64,000 nt of DNA from Citrobacter amalonaticus (GCF_018323885.1 NZ_AP024585.1:2728001-2792000); one strand, 5' to 3'; counted from the first letter of the stretch, positions 50,001 to 60,365 are shown. Notes: a model not told the origin generated them from the sequence alone. Translations and numbers: made by a program.

Positions 50001-50069
50001 AGGAAAAGCAACTATAACGGTACAACCTGAAGCTGCTAATAATATCTTTTTCAATATCCCTTGAATCAT
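47010..50069 (-). CDS. Type V (AIDA-type) autotransporter, putative adhesin
   Basis: 1019 residues. A signal peptide occupies about residues 1-27. The passenger (about 28-670) is rich in Asn, Gly, Ser and Thr with repeating beta-helix patterns (GGTLNMTLNN, GGRVNMLAPGNTGAFKSLTV). A proline-rich linker (DPVDPGVPASPEIPQAPVHP) precedes a C-terminal autotransporter barrel of about 280 residues ending KYNW. The GGTLNM and FKSLTVEGDY segments resemble the autochaperone region of Ag43/AIDA proteins. Likely displayed on the surface as an adhesin; the ligand is unknown. It has its own AT-rich upstream region. Confidence 0.9.
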   Translation of the reverse strand: MIQGILKKILLAASGCTVIVAFPVYTEELVSRNYTTGINQIASGDHTVTAGDVLLDASGYTGMFYYQRSILNTTNGRMNIDIAQGKTLSIIGFNNNPVDNSSAVYAWKRGTLSGTMTFTGGNVVVSNVVKDSYSDIYGLFAGPGGVLNFESDGENKINLSVLVPLADEVSTHRHGIGLYGGELNFDGGLFYINVDGDPGSYSIDRRIGILIAGGSSVNVRADNILIDTNESAIMVGRDAGSANYPMANNVVNSANLEANFIHLKSSQGILSRVSSDYLTRSRFTFTGTTLIEAIVHGDIDNLFGDNVGGDILSANSTDFVFNSDTTLIGENLTPLGTRGEYEHEYLGWLDGHWLRGVALMDTSSLIANADFKLQSNGGYYNTGLYLWESQALFKGRTSISVLNGVDTTRGVYLYGSPEETTYAEFQDDLTVSTSGSQAEYISGIEVLAGGKADIQKGLFINDNPAITWSLFSSGDGSLIDVNTSETGTVQIDGDIGATNGGTLNMTLNNANSWLTAASYTATTTSTSQGVVDMNITNGAVWNMTGNSHVTNLSLSGGRVNMLAPGNTGAFKSLTVEGDYTGGGTLMMNTVLGGDNSATDKLIVEGNTSGHTLVAINNIGGMGAQTVEGIEIVNVAGNSSGTFEKESRIVAGAYDYNVIRRGSNWYLSSTGGLSDPVDPGVPASPEIPQAPVHPGGPSQIRPEFGSYLANNLAANTLFISRLHDRLGETQYTDALTGESKTTSMWIRNVGSHTRFNDDSEQLKTQSNSYVLQLGGDLAQWSSDGLDRWHLGLMAGYANSRSRTTSALNNHHSRGSVDGYSVGLYGTWYANEPDQSGSYVDTWMLYNWFDNTVNGQYQASETYKSKGITAAVEAGYSLKVAESQQLTYWIQPKAQIVWMDVQADDHRERNGTPVKADSTGNLMTSLGVRAYVNRKPTVEEDKMAGIQPFVEANWIHNSHSPRVTMGEMPNDVQGVKDLAELKIGVEGQLSSRLTVWGNISGQVGSDHYSNAQGMVGVKYNW

Positions 50070-50666
50070 TTGTCTGTCCTCCTGATAAGCATTTTCATTG
50101 CCAGTGTCGCTGCGATAACGTTTTTCCCCAGAAAGAAAATTTCCCGGCTAATGATTTTAAATAAAACAATAACACTATCTCCTCACTACGATATATTTCA
50201 TCAATACCAGGTTCTTAATAACAGCGTATAACCTTGCTAATTAAGATAATTAGCATCCAATTCCCATTATTCCGATTTATTAAAAACCAATACTCCTGAT
50301 AAGAATTCTCTTTGTTTTTAAAAGAAATATTACTTTTCAGGCGTCATATAAAAGCCGGTAGAATATAAAATTAGATGCACAGAAAACCACCAAAACTGTA
50401 CGTTTCAGAATAATGGCCTTCATGTTAAATGATAAAATACTCTCGTAACATCAGATGATTTCATCTACTGAAAGATGAAGAATAGAAATCACCCGTATTA
50501 AATATAGCCAGAAAAATGCCAAATGTATAGAGCTATTTATTTGTGAAAATATCATTCTATTTTTATCATTGACTTGTTAAATAGGGACTGGATTATTCCT
50601 GGTTTTTTACAGACCCAATATATCTCTGTTGCGTATTATATTGACGCGCTTTGTTTGAAGTCCCCT
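50070..50666. other. AT-rich region upstream of the autotransporter
   Basis: About 600 bases with no credible gene, very AT-rich from about 50140 to 50640. It carries the autotransporter promoter and the 3' end of the hydrolase gene. No GATC cluster or invertible repeat was seen, so phase variation is not indicated. Confidence 0.5.
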
Positions 50667-51581
50667 CTACAACGCCTCAAGCGGCTGCGAATGAATAAAG
50701 GAAGCAATTCGGCGTATTGCGCGATTTGCTTCCGGTATCTTGTCTGCGGATGACTGGAATACGTGCCACATACCTTTCCACACTTCAATTTGAACGTTAA
50801 CACCCGCCTCTGTCGCCTGTTTCGCAAGGCGGATCGCGTCATCGAGAAGTAATTCATCGCTTCCTGTCTGTACCAGGAGAGGGGGAAGTCCGGTCAGATC
50901 GCCAAAAAGAGGAGAAACCAGCGGATTTGAGGTTTCGGCATCAGAACAATAGTATGCGACGGTTTGCCGCAAATCCTCAATAACGATCAGCGGGTCCTTA
51001 TCTGCACAGGAAGAGATGCTGTCGCCCGATAAGGTGTAATCAAGCATCGGAGATAATAAGAAACCGGAATGCGGCAACGGAAAATTTTCACTTTTGAGTA
51101 GCAGGAGCAGAGATAAAACCAGCCCTCCACCGCTTGAGTCACCGCCAAGAATGATCTCATCAGGCCGATACCCCTGCGCTAATAGCCACTGCCACGCATA
51201 TTTGGCATCCATCAAACCGGCGGGAAAGGGATTTTCAGGAGCTAATGAATAGTTGAGCGTGAGGGCATTCACGTTTGCATAATGGACAATATGTCCAACC
51301 AGTTTCCGGTGTGTGATGCTTGATCCCTGACTGTTACCTCCGCCATGAAGGTACAGAATAACTTTCCGCTTTTCGGCCTGCGAATGTCGCACCCACTCCG
51401 CTGAAATACCCTCTTCATCAATTTCTTCTGTGCTGACATTTTCGGGTAACGGAACATTCTTTGCCCCTTCTTCCCATACTCTTCTTTGCTCATGAAGAGG
51501 CGTGTTAAGCACGAAATCTACATTGCTTGCGTAATTCCTGAAAAGTGCGTCTCTTTTGCGCTTAGCTTCAATGCTTAACAT
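50667..51581 (-). CDS. Alpha/beta hydrolase (hormone-sensitive lipase family esterase)
   Basis: 304 residues. The oxyanion motif HGGG (about residues 79-82) and the nucleophile motif GDSSG (Ser149) are exact for the HSL/bacterial esterase family (Aes-like). The Asp (TGSDELLLDD) and His (GMWHVFQ) of the triad are present. No signal peptide, so cytoplasmic. Probably hydrolyses short-chain esters; natural substrate unknown. It stands alone between the autotransporter and the tRNA cluster. Confidence 0.88.
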   Translation of the reverse strand: MLSIEAKRKRDALFRNYASNVDFVLNTPLHEQRRVWEEGAKNVPLPENVSTEEIDEEGISAEWVRHSQAEKRKVILYLHGGGNSQGSSITHRKLVGHIVHYANVNALTLNYSLAPENPFPAGLMDAKYAWQWLLAQGYRPDEIILGGDSSGGGLVLSLLLLLKSENFPLPHSGFLLSPMLDYTLSGDSISSCADKDPLIVIEDLRQTVAYYCSDAETSNPLVSPLFGDLTGLPPLLVQTGSDELLLDDAIRLAKQATEAGVNVQIEVWKGMWHVFQSSADKIPEANRAIRRIASFIHSQPLEAL

Positions 51582-51725
51582 GATGTCGCCTCACTGCGAA
51601 TCGCCAGACTGGAGATCAGTATACAGAAAACGCGTTCGGTTTCAGCACAATACACCATAAACTCTCGTCCATGAAATGACGCCCACAGACGGTTACCAGA
51701 CAATCTGGAGGCAAATTTCAGACAC

Positions 51726-51750
51726 AAAAAAACCACCCGTAGGTGGTTTC
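51726..51750 (-). terminator. Terminator of the glyW-cysT-leuZ tRNA operon
   Basis: On the minus strand, arms AAACCACC / GGTGGTTT with a 4-base loop are followed by a run of T residues, about 40 bases beyond the leuZ 3' end. Confidence 0.85.
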
Positions 51751-51789
51751 ACGACACTGCTTATTGCTTTGATTATTCTGCTTTTCCCA

Positions 51790-51876
51790 TGGTACCCGGA
51801 GCGGGACTTGAACCCGCACAGCGCGAACGCCGAGGGATTTTAAATCCCTTGTGTCTACCGATTCCACCATCCGGGC
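51790..51876 (-). tRNA. leuZ: tRNA-Leu (anticodon TAA)
   Basis: 87 bases including the encoded CCA. The acceptor stem GCCCGGA pairs with TCCGGGT, the anticodon loop reads ATTTAAAAT with TAA, and a long variable arm (class II) is present. Length and sequence match Escherichia leuZ. Last in a three-tRNA transcript. Confidence 0.97.
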
Positions 51877-51888
51877 TCGGGAAGAAAG

Positions 51889-51962
51889 TGGAGGCGCGTT
51901 CCGGAGTCGAACCGGACTAGACGGATTTGCAATCCGCTACATAACCGCTTTGCTAACGCGCC
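51889..51962 (-). tRNA. cysT: tRNA-Cys (anticodon GCA)
   Basis: 74 bases with encoded CCA. Acceptor stem GGCGCGT / ACGCGCC, anticodon loop ATTGCAAAT with GCA and T-arm GGTTCGACTCC are clear. Lies 12 bases from leuZ. Confidence 0.97.
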
Positions 51963-52011
51963 TTAAATCTTTGTCTTGCGACTGACACCCGCAACTGCCG
52001 ATGTCTTAATC

Positions 52012-52087
<76 letters not shown>

Positions 52088-52159
52088 ATCATCAAGCAAA
52101 TCGTTAATCACTTGATTTTACTATCGTCTGGCAATCTGTGCTGCCGTTCGATGCGTTGC

Positions 52160-52187
52160 ATTCTACTTACCTGACGCAATGAGTCAA
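52160..52187 (-). promoter_or_regulatory. Promoter of the glyW-cysT-leuZ operon
   Basis: Minus strand TTGACT (52187-52182) and TAGAAT (52165-52160) with a 16-base spacer, then a GC-rich discriminator (GCAACGC), as in stringently controlled stable-RNA promoters. Confidence 0.8.
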
Positions 52188-52237
52188 CGATATTTTTCGC
52201 CACTTAGGATCGTTTGCTGAAATTTACGGCGAAACGA

Positions 52238-52786
52238 TCACTGATCAAGCAAATCCCCACGCGCGGCGTTCAAATACTGGAACATTGACCACAGCGTCAG
52301 GACCGCAGCGACGAAGAACAGTGCAATCCCCGCGTACTCCACCCAGATATTCGGACGCCACAGCAGCCAGGCCAGCGCTGCCATTTGCGAGGTGGTTTTG
52401 ACTTTGCCGATCCAGGAGACCGCCACGCTGCTGCGCTTACCCAGTTCCGCCATCCATTCACGCAGCGCGGAAATGATGATTTCACGTGCAATCATCGTGG
52501 CCGCGGGCAGCGTCACCCACCAACTGTGATAGTGCTCGGTCACCAGTACCATCGCAATTGCCACCAGCACTTTATCCGCAACCGGGTCGAGAAACGCACC
52601 AAAACGCGTACTCTGGTTCCAGCGACGCGCCAGAAAACCGTCAAACCAGTCGGTCACCGCAGCGATACAGAAGATCAGCGCAGCAACGAACGGCGCCCAG
52701 GTGAATGGCAGATAAAACACCACGACAAAGAATGGGATAAGTATGACGCGAAACAGCGTAAGCAACGTTGGAATATTAAATTGCAT
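52238..52786 (-). CDS. pgsA: Phosphatidylglycerophosphate synthase
   Basis: 182-residue inner-membrane enzyme that joins CDP-diacylglycerol and glycerol 3-phosphate, the committed step to phosphatidylglycerol and cardiolipin. The CDP-alcohol phosphotransferase motif is complete ([20 protein letters not shown], then VAD). Lies downstream of uvrC on the same strand. Confidence 0.97.
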   Translation of the reverse strand: MQFNIPTLLTLFRVILIPFFVVVFYLPFTWAPFVAALIFCIAAVTDWFDGFLARRWNQSTRFGAFLDPVADKVLVAIAMVLVTEHYHSWWVTLPAATMIAREIIISALREWMAELGKRSSVAVSWIGKVKTTSQMAALAWLLWRPNIWVEYAGIALFFVAAVLTLWSMFQYLNAARGDLLDQ

Positions 52787-52842
52787 AGTGACGGGTAACT
52801 ATCTGTTGTCAGAGAATTTACCCCTATGTTGCTACAGCGGAC

Positions 52843-54675
52843 TCAATGTTTCAACGACCAGAAGATCTTTTCTGCCAGTCCTTGCGAAATACCCGGCACT
52901 TTTGCAATTTCTTCAACGCTGGCGTTACGTAATCCTTGCAAACCACCCATATATTTCAACAACATTTGGCGACGTTTCGGTCCAACGCCTTCGATGGTCT
53001 CCAGCGTACTGGTGTTTTTCACTTTCGCCCGTTTTTTACGGTGGCCGCCAATGGCATGATCGTGGGACTCATCGCGGATATGCTGAATCACATGCAATGC
53101 CGGCGAATCCGGCGGCAAGCTAAATCCCTCACCTTCCGGTTCAAAGAACAGCGTTTCCAGACCGGCTTTACGGTCAGCGCCTTTTGCAACACCTAACAGT
53201 AGAGGGTGGTTTTTATCCCAGGGGACATCCAGCTCGGCGAAAACGGCCTTCGCCTGCCCCAGTTGCCCTTTTCCGCCGTCGATCAGGATCACATCCGGAA
53301 TCTTACTTTCTTCGATGGCTTTACCATAACGGCGACGCAGTACCTGATTCATTGCCGCATAGTCATCGCCCGGCGTGATACCGGTGATATTGTAGCGACG
53401 GTATTCCGCACGCAGCGGCCCGTTCGCATCAAAGACCACGCACGATGCCACCGTCTGTTCGCCCATCGTGTGGCTGATGTCAAAACATTCCATCCGTTTT
53501 ACAGCTGGCAGCTTCAGCACGGTTGCCAGCGCCGTCAACCGTTGGGTAATGGTCGACTGCTGAGAGAGTTTCGTGGTCAGCGCCGTGGCGGCATTGGTCC
53601 GCGCCAGTTTCAAATAACGTGCGCGATCGCCGCGGGGTTTGGTCTGCACATTAATACGACGCCCTGCCAGTTCAGAAAGCGAATCGGCCAGCAGCGTTTT
53701 GTCGTGCAGATTGAAATCCAGCAGGATCTCGCCAGGCAACGTGCGCATCTGGCTGCCCTGGAGGTAGAATTGCCCGACGAAGGTTTCTACCACTTCGCCC
53801 AGTTCAGTCCCTCCCGGCACTTTCGGGAAATAACTGCGGCTGCCCAGCACTTTCCCCTGGCGGATAAAGAGCACATGGACACAGGCCATCCCGGCATCAA
53901 ACGCAACGCCGATCACGTCCAGATCGTCCCCCGCGTTGGAAACGAACTGTTTCTCCGTCACCCGGCGCACGGCCTGGATCTGATCGCGTATACGCGCAGC
54001 CTCTTCGAACGCCAGATTTTGACTGGCTTTCTCCATCCGCGCGATCAGTTGAGTTAAGACCTGGTCATCTTTACCGGATAAAAACAACCGAACATAGTCA
54101 ACCTGCTGCGCATACTCTTCTTCACTCACCAGGCCTTCGACGCAGGGCCCCAGGCAACGGCCGATCTGGTATTGCAGACAAGGGCGCGAGCGATTGCGAT
54201 AAACGCTGTTTTCACACTGACGGATCGGGAAAATTTTCTGTAAGAGCGCCAGCGTTTCACGGACGGCATAGCCGTTGGGAAACGGGCCAAAGTATTCGCC
54301 GCGGGTATGTTTCGCGCCACGGTGCATAGCCAGCCGGGGATGCGTATCCGCGCTGAGAAAAATAAAGGGATAGGATTTGTCATCACGTAACAGCACGTTG
54401 TAACGCGGCTGATACAGCTTGATATAGTTGTGCTCGAGCAGCAACGCTTCCGTTTCGGTGTGCGTTACCGTCACATCGATTTGCTGAATGAGCGCAACCA
54501 GCGCTTCGGTCTTACGCGAAGCCAGGTTGCTGCGGAAATAGCTGGAAAGCCGTTTTTTCAGGTCTTTCGCTTTACCCACATAAATAACCGTACCACCGGC
54601 ATCATACATACGATAAACGCCGGGTTGACTGGTTACGGTTTTTAGGAACGCTTTCGCGTCAAACTGATCGCTCAC
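52843..54675 (-). CDS. uvrC: Excinuclease ABC subunit UvrC
   Basis: 610-residue nucleotide-excision-repair nuclease that cuts on both sides of a lesion bound by UvrB. Domains in order: GIY-YIG ([20 protein letters not shown]), a Cys-rich region ([13 protein letters not shown]...CLGPC), the UVR motif, the RNase H-like nuclease ([19 protein letters not shown]) and C-terminal helix-hairpin-helix repeats. The start overlaps the uvrY stop by 4 bases, the conserved uvrY-uvrC operon. Confidence 0.98.
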   Translation of the reverse strand: MSDQFDAKAFLKTVTSQPGVYRMYDAGGTVIYVGKAKDLKKRLSSYFRSNLASRKTEALVALIQQIDVTVTHTETEALLLEHNYIKLYQPRYNVLLRDDKSYPFIFLSADTHPRLAMHRGAKHTRGEYFGPFPNGYAVRETLALLQKIFPIRQCENSVYRNRSRPCLQYQIGRCLGPCVEGLVSEEEYAQQVDYVRLFLSGKDDQVLTQLIARMEKASQNLAFEEAARIRDQIQAVRRVTEKQFVSNAGDDLDVIGVAFDAGMACVHVLFIRQGKVLGSRSYFPKVPGGTELGEVVETFVGQFYLQGSQMRTLPGEILLDFNLHDKTLLADSLSELAGRRINVQTKPRGDRARYLKLARTNAATALTTKLSQQSTITQRLTALATVLKLPAVKRMECFDISHTMGEQTVASCVVFDANGPLRAEYRRYNITGITPGDDYAAMNQVLRRRYGKAIEESKIPDVILIDGGKGQLGQAKAVFAELDVPWDKNHPLLLGVAKGADRKAGLETLFFEPEGEGFSLPPDSPALHVIQHIRDESHDHAIGGHRKKRAKVKNTSTLETIEGVGPKRRQMLLKYMGGLQGLRNASVEEIAKVPGISQGLAEKIFWSLKH

Positions 54676-55328
54676 TGGCTTGTTAACGTCTCCGCATTAC
54701 ACAGGCCATGGCGAATTGCCAGGTGAGTCAGCTCTACATCACCATGAATGTTTAGTTTACTGAACATACGGTAGCGATAGCTGTTCACCGTTTTAGGGCT
54801 GAGATTCAACTGCTCGGAAATCTCATTCACCTTCTGACCTTTAGTGATCATCAGCATAATCTGCAATTCGCGCTCAGACAAACTGGCAAACGGGGTTTCC
54901 GTTTTTTCGGGTTCAATCTGGCTTAATGCCATTTGCTGGGCGATGTCAGAAGCAATGTAGCGCTGCCCGGAATAAACCGAGCGGATGGCACTTACCACTT
55001 CCTGAGGCGCAGCGCCCTTACTCAGGTAACCTGCGGCTCCGGCCTGCATCACTTTTGCCGGCAACGGATTTTCCGTGTGAACGGTCAACATAATCACTTT
55101 AATATCGGCAGTTGAACGCGCAATTTTGCGCGTGGCTTCAAGGCCACCAATACCGGGCATGTTCATGTCCATCAACACGACGTCGACGGTGTTGGCGCGA
55201 CACCATTTAACGGCATCCTCACCGCAACCTGCTTCACCGACAACTTTTATACCCTTTATATCTTCAAGAATGCGTCGTATCCCTGCGCGCACCAGTTCGT
55301 GGTCATCAACAAGAAGAACGTTGATCAA
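54672..55328 (-). CDS. uvrY: Response regulator UvrY (BarA/UvrY system; SirA)
   Basis: 218 residues: receiver domain ([10 protein letters not shown], phosphorylated Asp54 in [10 protein letters not shown]) and LuxR-type helix-turn-helix ([20 protein letters not shown]). Partner of the kinase BarA; activates the CsrB/CsrC RNAs and so affects motility, carbon use and virulence. In Salmonella it is called SirA. Confidence 0.97.
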   Translation of the reverse strand: MINVLLVDDHELVRAGIRRILEDIKGIKVVGEAGCGEDAVKWCRANTVDVVLMDMNMPGIGGLEATRKIARSTADIKVIMLTVHTENPLPAKVMQAGAAGYLSKGAAPQEVVSAIRSVYSGQRYIASDIAQQMALSQIEPEKTETPFASLSERELQIMLMITKGQKVNEISEQLNLSPKTVNSYRYRMFSKLNIHGDVELTHLAIRHGLCNAETLTSQ

Positions 55329-55789
55329 AGGAATATCTCCAGAATAGGGATAACGCTACTGATAGTGGATCGCCACTATATTAGCGGGTTTTATCTCAAC
55401 TTTAAAACGTAAAAAACGTCCGGTAACCGATTTTGCTCTCGTTTTCGGAAATTAGTCTGTACGCTTTGTGGAAACTTAGGCTAAGAACAGCCAGTTACAC
55501 GCACTATTTTCGGGAACGAGGTTTCACAATAGTGACAAAAACTCGCTTTCTCTCGCCTAAATGCTAAATAGACAGGTAAGTTTGTAACAATAATTAACGA
55601 GTAAAATACTCGGAATAAACAATAAATGAGGAAAATATAGACTTCTTATGTTGTTGTTTAATTTAACTCCGCTGGCGTGATTTCCGATCGAAAAACAACC
55701 ACTGCTATTTTTCCCTCAGCTTATGGTATACTCCGCGGCCTTAACATTTATCATCGCAAATTTTTACTGAAACATTACGAGGAAAATAA
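55329..55789. other. Intergenic region between uvrY and yecF
   Basis: 461 bases between divergent genes. Upstream of yecF an extended -10 is visible (TGGTATACT, 55725-55733 region) without a good -35. The uvrY promoter was not resolved. No RNA gene or repeat was seen. Confidence 0.5.
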
Positions 55790-56014
55790 ATGAGTACGCC
55801 TGATTTTTCCACTGCCGAGAATAATCAAGAACTGGCTAATGAAGTCACCTGCCTGAAGGCGCTGTTAACGCTGATGCTGCAAGCCATGGGCCAGGCGGAT
55901 GCGGGCCGCGTGATTCTTAAAATGGAAAAACAGATCGCGCTGGTCGAAGACGACGCGCAGGCTGCAGTATTTTCCAGCACTGTTAAGCAAATTAAACAAG
56001 CTTACCGTCAGTAA
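55790..56014 (+). CDS. yecF: YecF family protein (DUF2594)
   Basis: 74-residue protein starting [20 protein letters not shown], matching Escherichia YecF. Soluble and helical; function unknown. The terminator just downstream separates it from convergent sdiA. Confidence 0.94.
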   Translation: MSTPDFSTAENNQELANEVTCLKALLTLMLQAMGQADAGRVILKMEKQIALVEDDAQAAVFSSTVKQIKQAYRQ

Positions 56015-56017
56015 AGA

Positions 56018-56052
56018 AAAACCGGCTGAGAGCAGTGCTTTCAGCCGGTTTA
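56018..56052 (+). terminator. Terminator between yecF and sdiA
   Basis: AACCGGCTGA and TCAGCCGGTT arms with a longer internal loop, A-rich upstream and T-containing downstream, 4 bases after the yecF stop. Confidence 0.75.
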
Positions 56053-56080
56053 TCGTCTGCCACGCAGAACGTTTATTGTT

Positions 56081-56803
56081 TCAGATAAGCCCGGTCGCCG
56101 CGGCATAGCACGCAATCTGCGTCTTATTCGGCGCGTTAAACTTCTTCTGCATATTCTTCTGGTGAAAGTTAACGGTATTTTCTGATATCGACAGAATCAT
56201 CGCAATTTCAGCCGAAGTCTTCCCTTCCGCCGTCCATTTCAGAATCTCTTTTTCTCGTTTGCTAAAGCGCATTTCCGGCGCCATCACCATTTCATCTTCG
56301 AGTCGGGAAAGTGCCGTTAAGCTTTCGCGCACCAGCAACTGCAGTTTCAATTCGACTTCATCGCCCGCAAACGGCGTATTACGCAGGCTTGACCGTGAGA
56401 CCGAGAGAAAGCCTAATGCGCGATTTGGCAGCATGAGACATTGCGTGACGCCTTTGCGTAATCCGTGTGAACGGGCAGCATCCCACATTGTCTGCGCGTC
56501 ACTGAATAATGCGTCATTCCAGGGCAGATGTCCCTGAATGAAGTTTTCCGGCTTCAGCACTGGATCAATCGCGAAATAGTTTTCCGCCTGATATTGCGAA
56601 ACCCACGCATCGGGATAAGTGGTATGAAGGGAAATTTTAGGACGCGTGAACGGAACCGGATGCCTGACACACAGCGCGTAATAATCAAATTCCAGCAATA
56701 GTGTCTGCTGTTGTAATTCGCTGTAGACGTCTTCTGCGCAAGTCATTTCGTGAAAGCGTAACAGCATCGTCCGTCGCCAGGTAAAGAAATCTAAATCCTG
56801 CAT
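56081..56803 (-). CDS. sdiA: LuxR-family quorum receptor SdiA
   Basis: 240 residues: an N-terminal autoinducer-binding domain (WVSQYQAENYFAIDPVL, with conserved Tyr and Asp of the ligand pocket) and a C-terminal LuxR HTH (FSKREKEILKWTAEGKTSAE; NTVNFHQKNMQKK). Senses acyl-homoserine lactones from other species; no luxI-type synthase is in the window. The ATG at 56803 (MQDLDFFTWRR) matches the family; a GTG 5 codons upstream is possible. Confidence 0.96.
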   Translation of the reverse strand: MQDLDFFTWRRTMLLRFHEMTCAEDVYSELQQQTLLLEFDYYALCVRHPVPFTRPKISLHTTYPDAWVSQYQAENYFAIDPVLKPENFIQGHLPWNDALFSDAQTMWDAARSHGLRKGVTQCLMLPNRALGFLSVSRSSLRNTPFAGDEVELKLQLLVRESLTALSRLEDEMVMAPEMRFSKREKEILKWTAEGKTSAEIAMILSISENTVNFHQKNMQKKFNAPNKTQIACYAAATGLI

Positions 56804-57037
56804 ACTCAGTATTCGCACCCTTGAGAGTGATAATCATTTTAAATGTGAGAAATAACCTATCACATAAACATACGGTAGATGTATAAAATATCGGTCAGGG
56901 AGCAGATTACTTGAGCGTTGTTTCAGTTCGCGTATTTTGTCCAGGGAAATACGTTCATCATCATGCGTCTGGTATTACTATTTATGCATCTCCACTCGGC
57001 CGAAATGGGATAATCCCGGACGAGTGGAGAAAACCAA

Positions 57038-57790
57038 TCATTGCAGCAGAAACTTCTCAAGAAACTGACGGGTTCTCGGTTGCTGTGGATTGGCAAATAG
57101 CGCTTTGGCTGGCCCCTGTTCCACAATGCGCCCCTGATCCATAAATATCGCCCGGTCCGCAACATCGCGGGCAAAGCTCATTTCATGGGTCACAATCACC
57201 ATGGTGCGTTTTTCCTGCGCCAGTTGACGGATAGTGCTCAACACCTCGCCCACCAGCTCAGGATCGAGCGCAGACGTCGGTTCATCAAACAGAATCACTT
57301 CCGGGCGCATGGCCAGCGCACGGGCAATCGCCACTCGCTGCTGCTGCCCGCCGGATAAGCGCCGCGGGTAGCTGGTCTCTTTCCCGGCCAACCCCACTTT
57401 CGCCAGCAGTTCCCGCGCCCGCGCCATCGCCTCTTCTTTGCCCTCGCCTTTCACGATAACCGGACCTTCAATGATATTCTCCAGTACCGTGCGATGGGGA
57501 AAGAGATTGAAGCTCTGGAACACGAAGCCCACATGCTGGCGCAACTGGCGAATCAGCGTTCGTTGCTGACCGAGCGATCGCGCCGTATCAATGGTGATAT
57601 CACCCACGGTGATCGTACCCGCTTCCGGTTGTTCCAGCAGGTTAATACTGCGCAGAAGCGTCGTTTTTCCCGACCCGCTGGGACCGATGATCGCGACCAC
57701 CTCTCCCGCCTGCACTTGCAGATCGATGCCGTGCAGCACCGTCTGCCCATGAAATTTCTTGACCAGGTTTTTTACGTCGATCGCACTCAT
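57038..57790 (-). CDS. tcyN: L-cystine ABC transporter ATP-binding protein TcyN
   Basis: 250 residues (former name YecC). Walker A GPSGSGKTT, signature LSGGQQQRVAIARA and Walker B VILFDEPTSALDPE are intact. With TcyL and the binding protein TcyJ (FliY) it imports L-cystine and related compounds. It overlaps yecS by 4 bases. Confidence 0.96.
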   Translation of the reverse strand: MSAIDVKNLVKKFHGQTVLHGIDLQVQAGEVVAIIGPSGSGKTTLLRSINLLEQPEAGTITVGDITIDTARSLGQQRTLIRQLRQHVGFVFQSFNLFPHRTVLENIIEGPVIVKGEGKEEAMARARELLAKVGLAGKETSYPRRLSGGQQQRVAIARALAMRPEVILFDEPTSALDPELVGEVLSTIRQLAQEKRTMVIVTHEMSFARDVADRAIFMDQGRIVEQGPAKALFANPQQPRTRQFLEKFLLQ

Positions 57791-58455
57791 TTCGGCTCTC
57801 TCTCCTGGCGGTTCAGTTGATTTTCAAAGTAGTTCTGCAATGAAGACAGCACGGTTGCCATGATCCAATAGATCAGCGATGCCGCCAGATACATGGTGAA
57901 TACCTCCAGCGTGCGCGAGGTGATCAGTTGCGCCTGACGGAACAATTCTGGCACCTGGATGGTGGCCGCCAACGACGTGTCTTTCACCAGACTGATAAAA
58001 CTGTTGCTCAGCGGCGGCAGCGCTACCCTGGCAGCCTGCGGTAAAATGGCGCGACGCATGGTCTGCCACGGCGTCATCCCGATACTGGCAGCCGCTTCCC
58101 ACTGTCCTTTGTCAATCGATGAAATCGCCGCGCGCAGCGTTTCCGCGGCATAGGCCGCCGTATTGAGCGACAGGCCAATCATTGCGGACGGCACCGGATC
58201 CAGCTCAATACCAAACTGCGGCAGACCGTAGTAGATCATAAACAGTTGTGCGATAAGCGGCGTACCGCGAAAAATAGAGATATAGAAACGCGCCAGCCAG
58301 CGCAGTGGCAGCAGCGGCGACAGGCGCATCAGCGCGAGGATAAATCCCAGCAGCAGGCCGAAGAACATCCCGCCAATACTGAGTTGCAGCGTAAACACCG
58401 CCCCTTTGAGCAGATACGGCAGGGAATCAATAACCAGTTGGATACTTTCTTGCAT
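57787..58455 (-). CDS. tcyL: L-cystine ABC transporter permease TcyL
   Basis: 222-residue inner-membrane permease (former name YecS) with about five hydrophobic segments and the EAA loop (EAAASIGMTPWQTMRRAILPQA). Lies 14 bases after dcyD and overlaps tcyN by 4 bases. Confidence 0.96.
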   Translation of the reverse strand: MQESIQLVIDSLPYLLKGAVFTLQLSIGGMFFGLLLGFILALMRLSPLLPLRWLARFYISIFRGTPLIAQLFMIYYGLPQFGIELDPVPSAMIGLSLNTAAYAAETLRAAISSIDKGQWEAAASIGMTPWQTMRRAILPQAARVALPPLSNSFISLVKDTSLAATIQVPELFRQAQLITSRTLEVFTMYLAASLIYWIMATVLSSLQNYFENQLNRQEREPK

Positions 58456-58469
58456 GAGCTTATCCGAAA

Positions 58470-59504
<1,035 letters not shown>

Positions 59505-59518
59505 TCAAACGCATGAAA

Positions 59519-59552
59519 TAAAAAAGGCGCTGATTAAAGCGCCTTTTTTTTC
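59519..59552 (-). terminator. Terminator of fliY
   Basis: Arms GGCGCT / AGCGCC with A- and T-runs on both sides (AAAAAAGGCGC ... GCGCCTTTTTTTT), between fliY and dcyD. dcyD may therefore need its own promoter. Confidence 0.85.
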
Positions 59553-59564
59553 ATATCGTTCGGA

Positions 59565-60365
59565 CTATTTGGTGATATCCGCGCCAAACCACTTCTCAGA
59601 AAGCGCCTTCAGCGAGCCGTCTTTCTGCATTTCAGCAATCGCTGCGTCCACCGCCTTCAGCAGATCTTCATTGCCTTTACGCAGCGCAACGCCTGACTCC
59701 TGACGGGAGAAGGCTTCACCGGTGACCGCCAGCGTATCTTTGGTCTTTTTAACCAGATCTAACGCCGCCAGACGATCCACCAGAATGGCGTCGATACGGC
59801 CTACGCGCAGATCCTGATATTTCGTCGGGTCATCATCATAAGTCCGGATATCAACGCCCTGGACGTTCTGACGTAACCACTCTTCATAGTTAGTACCCAG
59901 ACCCACGCCCACTTTCTTATCTTTCAGATCGGCTGCGGTTTTAATCGCGCCTTCATTGCCTTTTTTCACCAGCGCCTGGATACCGGAGACGGTATAAGGG
60001 GTAGAGAAATCATATTTCTTCTTCCGCTCGTCGGAGATGGTGACCTGATTGATCACCACATCGATGCGTTTAGAATCCAGAGAGGCCAGCATCCCGTCCC
60101 ATTTGGTCGGTTTCAGCGTGGCTTTCACGCCCAGATGCTTCGCGAGCGCTTCGGCAAATTCCACTTCAAAGCCGGTCAATTTACCGTCATCGCCCTGGAA
60201 ACTGAACGGCGGATAGGTGCCTTCCAGCCCCACCAGCAGCGTGCCGCGATCTTTAACCTTCTTCAACAGACCTTCATCTGCAAACGTTTTTGCGCTCATT
60301 CCCGCGACAAGCGCCACAGCCATCACGCCCATCAGCGCCTGGCGCCCCAGAAGTGCTAATTTCAT
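59565..60365 (-). CDS. tcyJ: L-cystine-binding periplasmic protein TcyJ (FliY)
   Basis: 266 residues with a signal peptide (MKLALLGRQALMGVMAVALV...). Binding-protein family 3: GTYPPFSFQGDDGKLTGFEV and NQVTISDERKKKYDF. Delivers cystine to TcyLN. The start at 60365 is set by the signal peptide; the frame is open 22 codons upstream. It follows fliZ by 87 bases, the fliAZY arrangement. Confidence 0.97.
   Translation of the reverse strand: MKLALLGRQALMGVMAVALVAGMSAKTFADEGLLKKVKDRGTLLVGLEGTYPPFSFQGDDGKLTGFEVEFAEALAKHLGVKATLKPTKWDGMLASLDSKRIDVVINQVTISDERKKKYDFSTPYTVSGIQALVKKGNEGAIKTAADLKDKKVGVGLGTNYEEWLRQNVQGVDIRTYDDDPTKYQDLRVGRIDAILVDRLAALDLVKKTKDTLAVTGEAFSRQESGVALRKGNEDLLKAVDAAIAEMQKDGSLKALSEKWFGADITK

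Noticed and set aside
47010..50069. Lipobox-like ASGC in the autotransporter signal peptide
   Set aside because: The -3 residue is Ala and the hydrophobic core continues beyond the Cys, so an ordinary signal peptidase I site near VYT-E is more likely.
42172..51876. Genomic island integrated at leuZ with att duplication
   Set aside because: No integrase and no copy of the leuZ 3' end near yecA could be found, so a tRNA-targeting integrative element is not supported.
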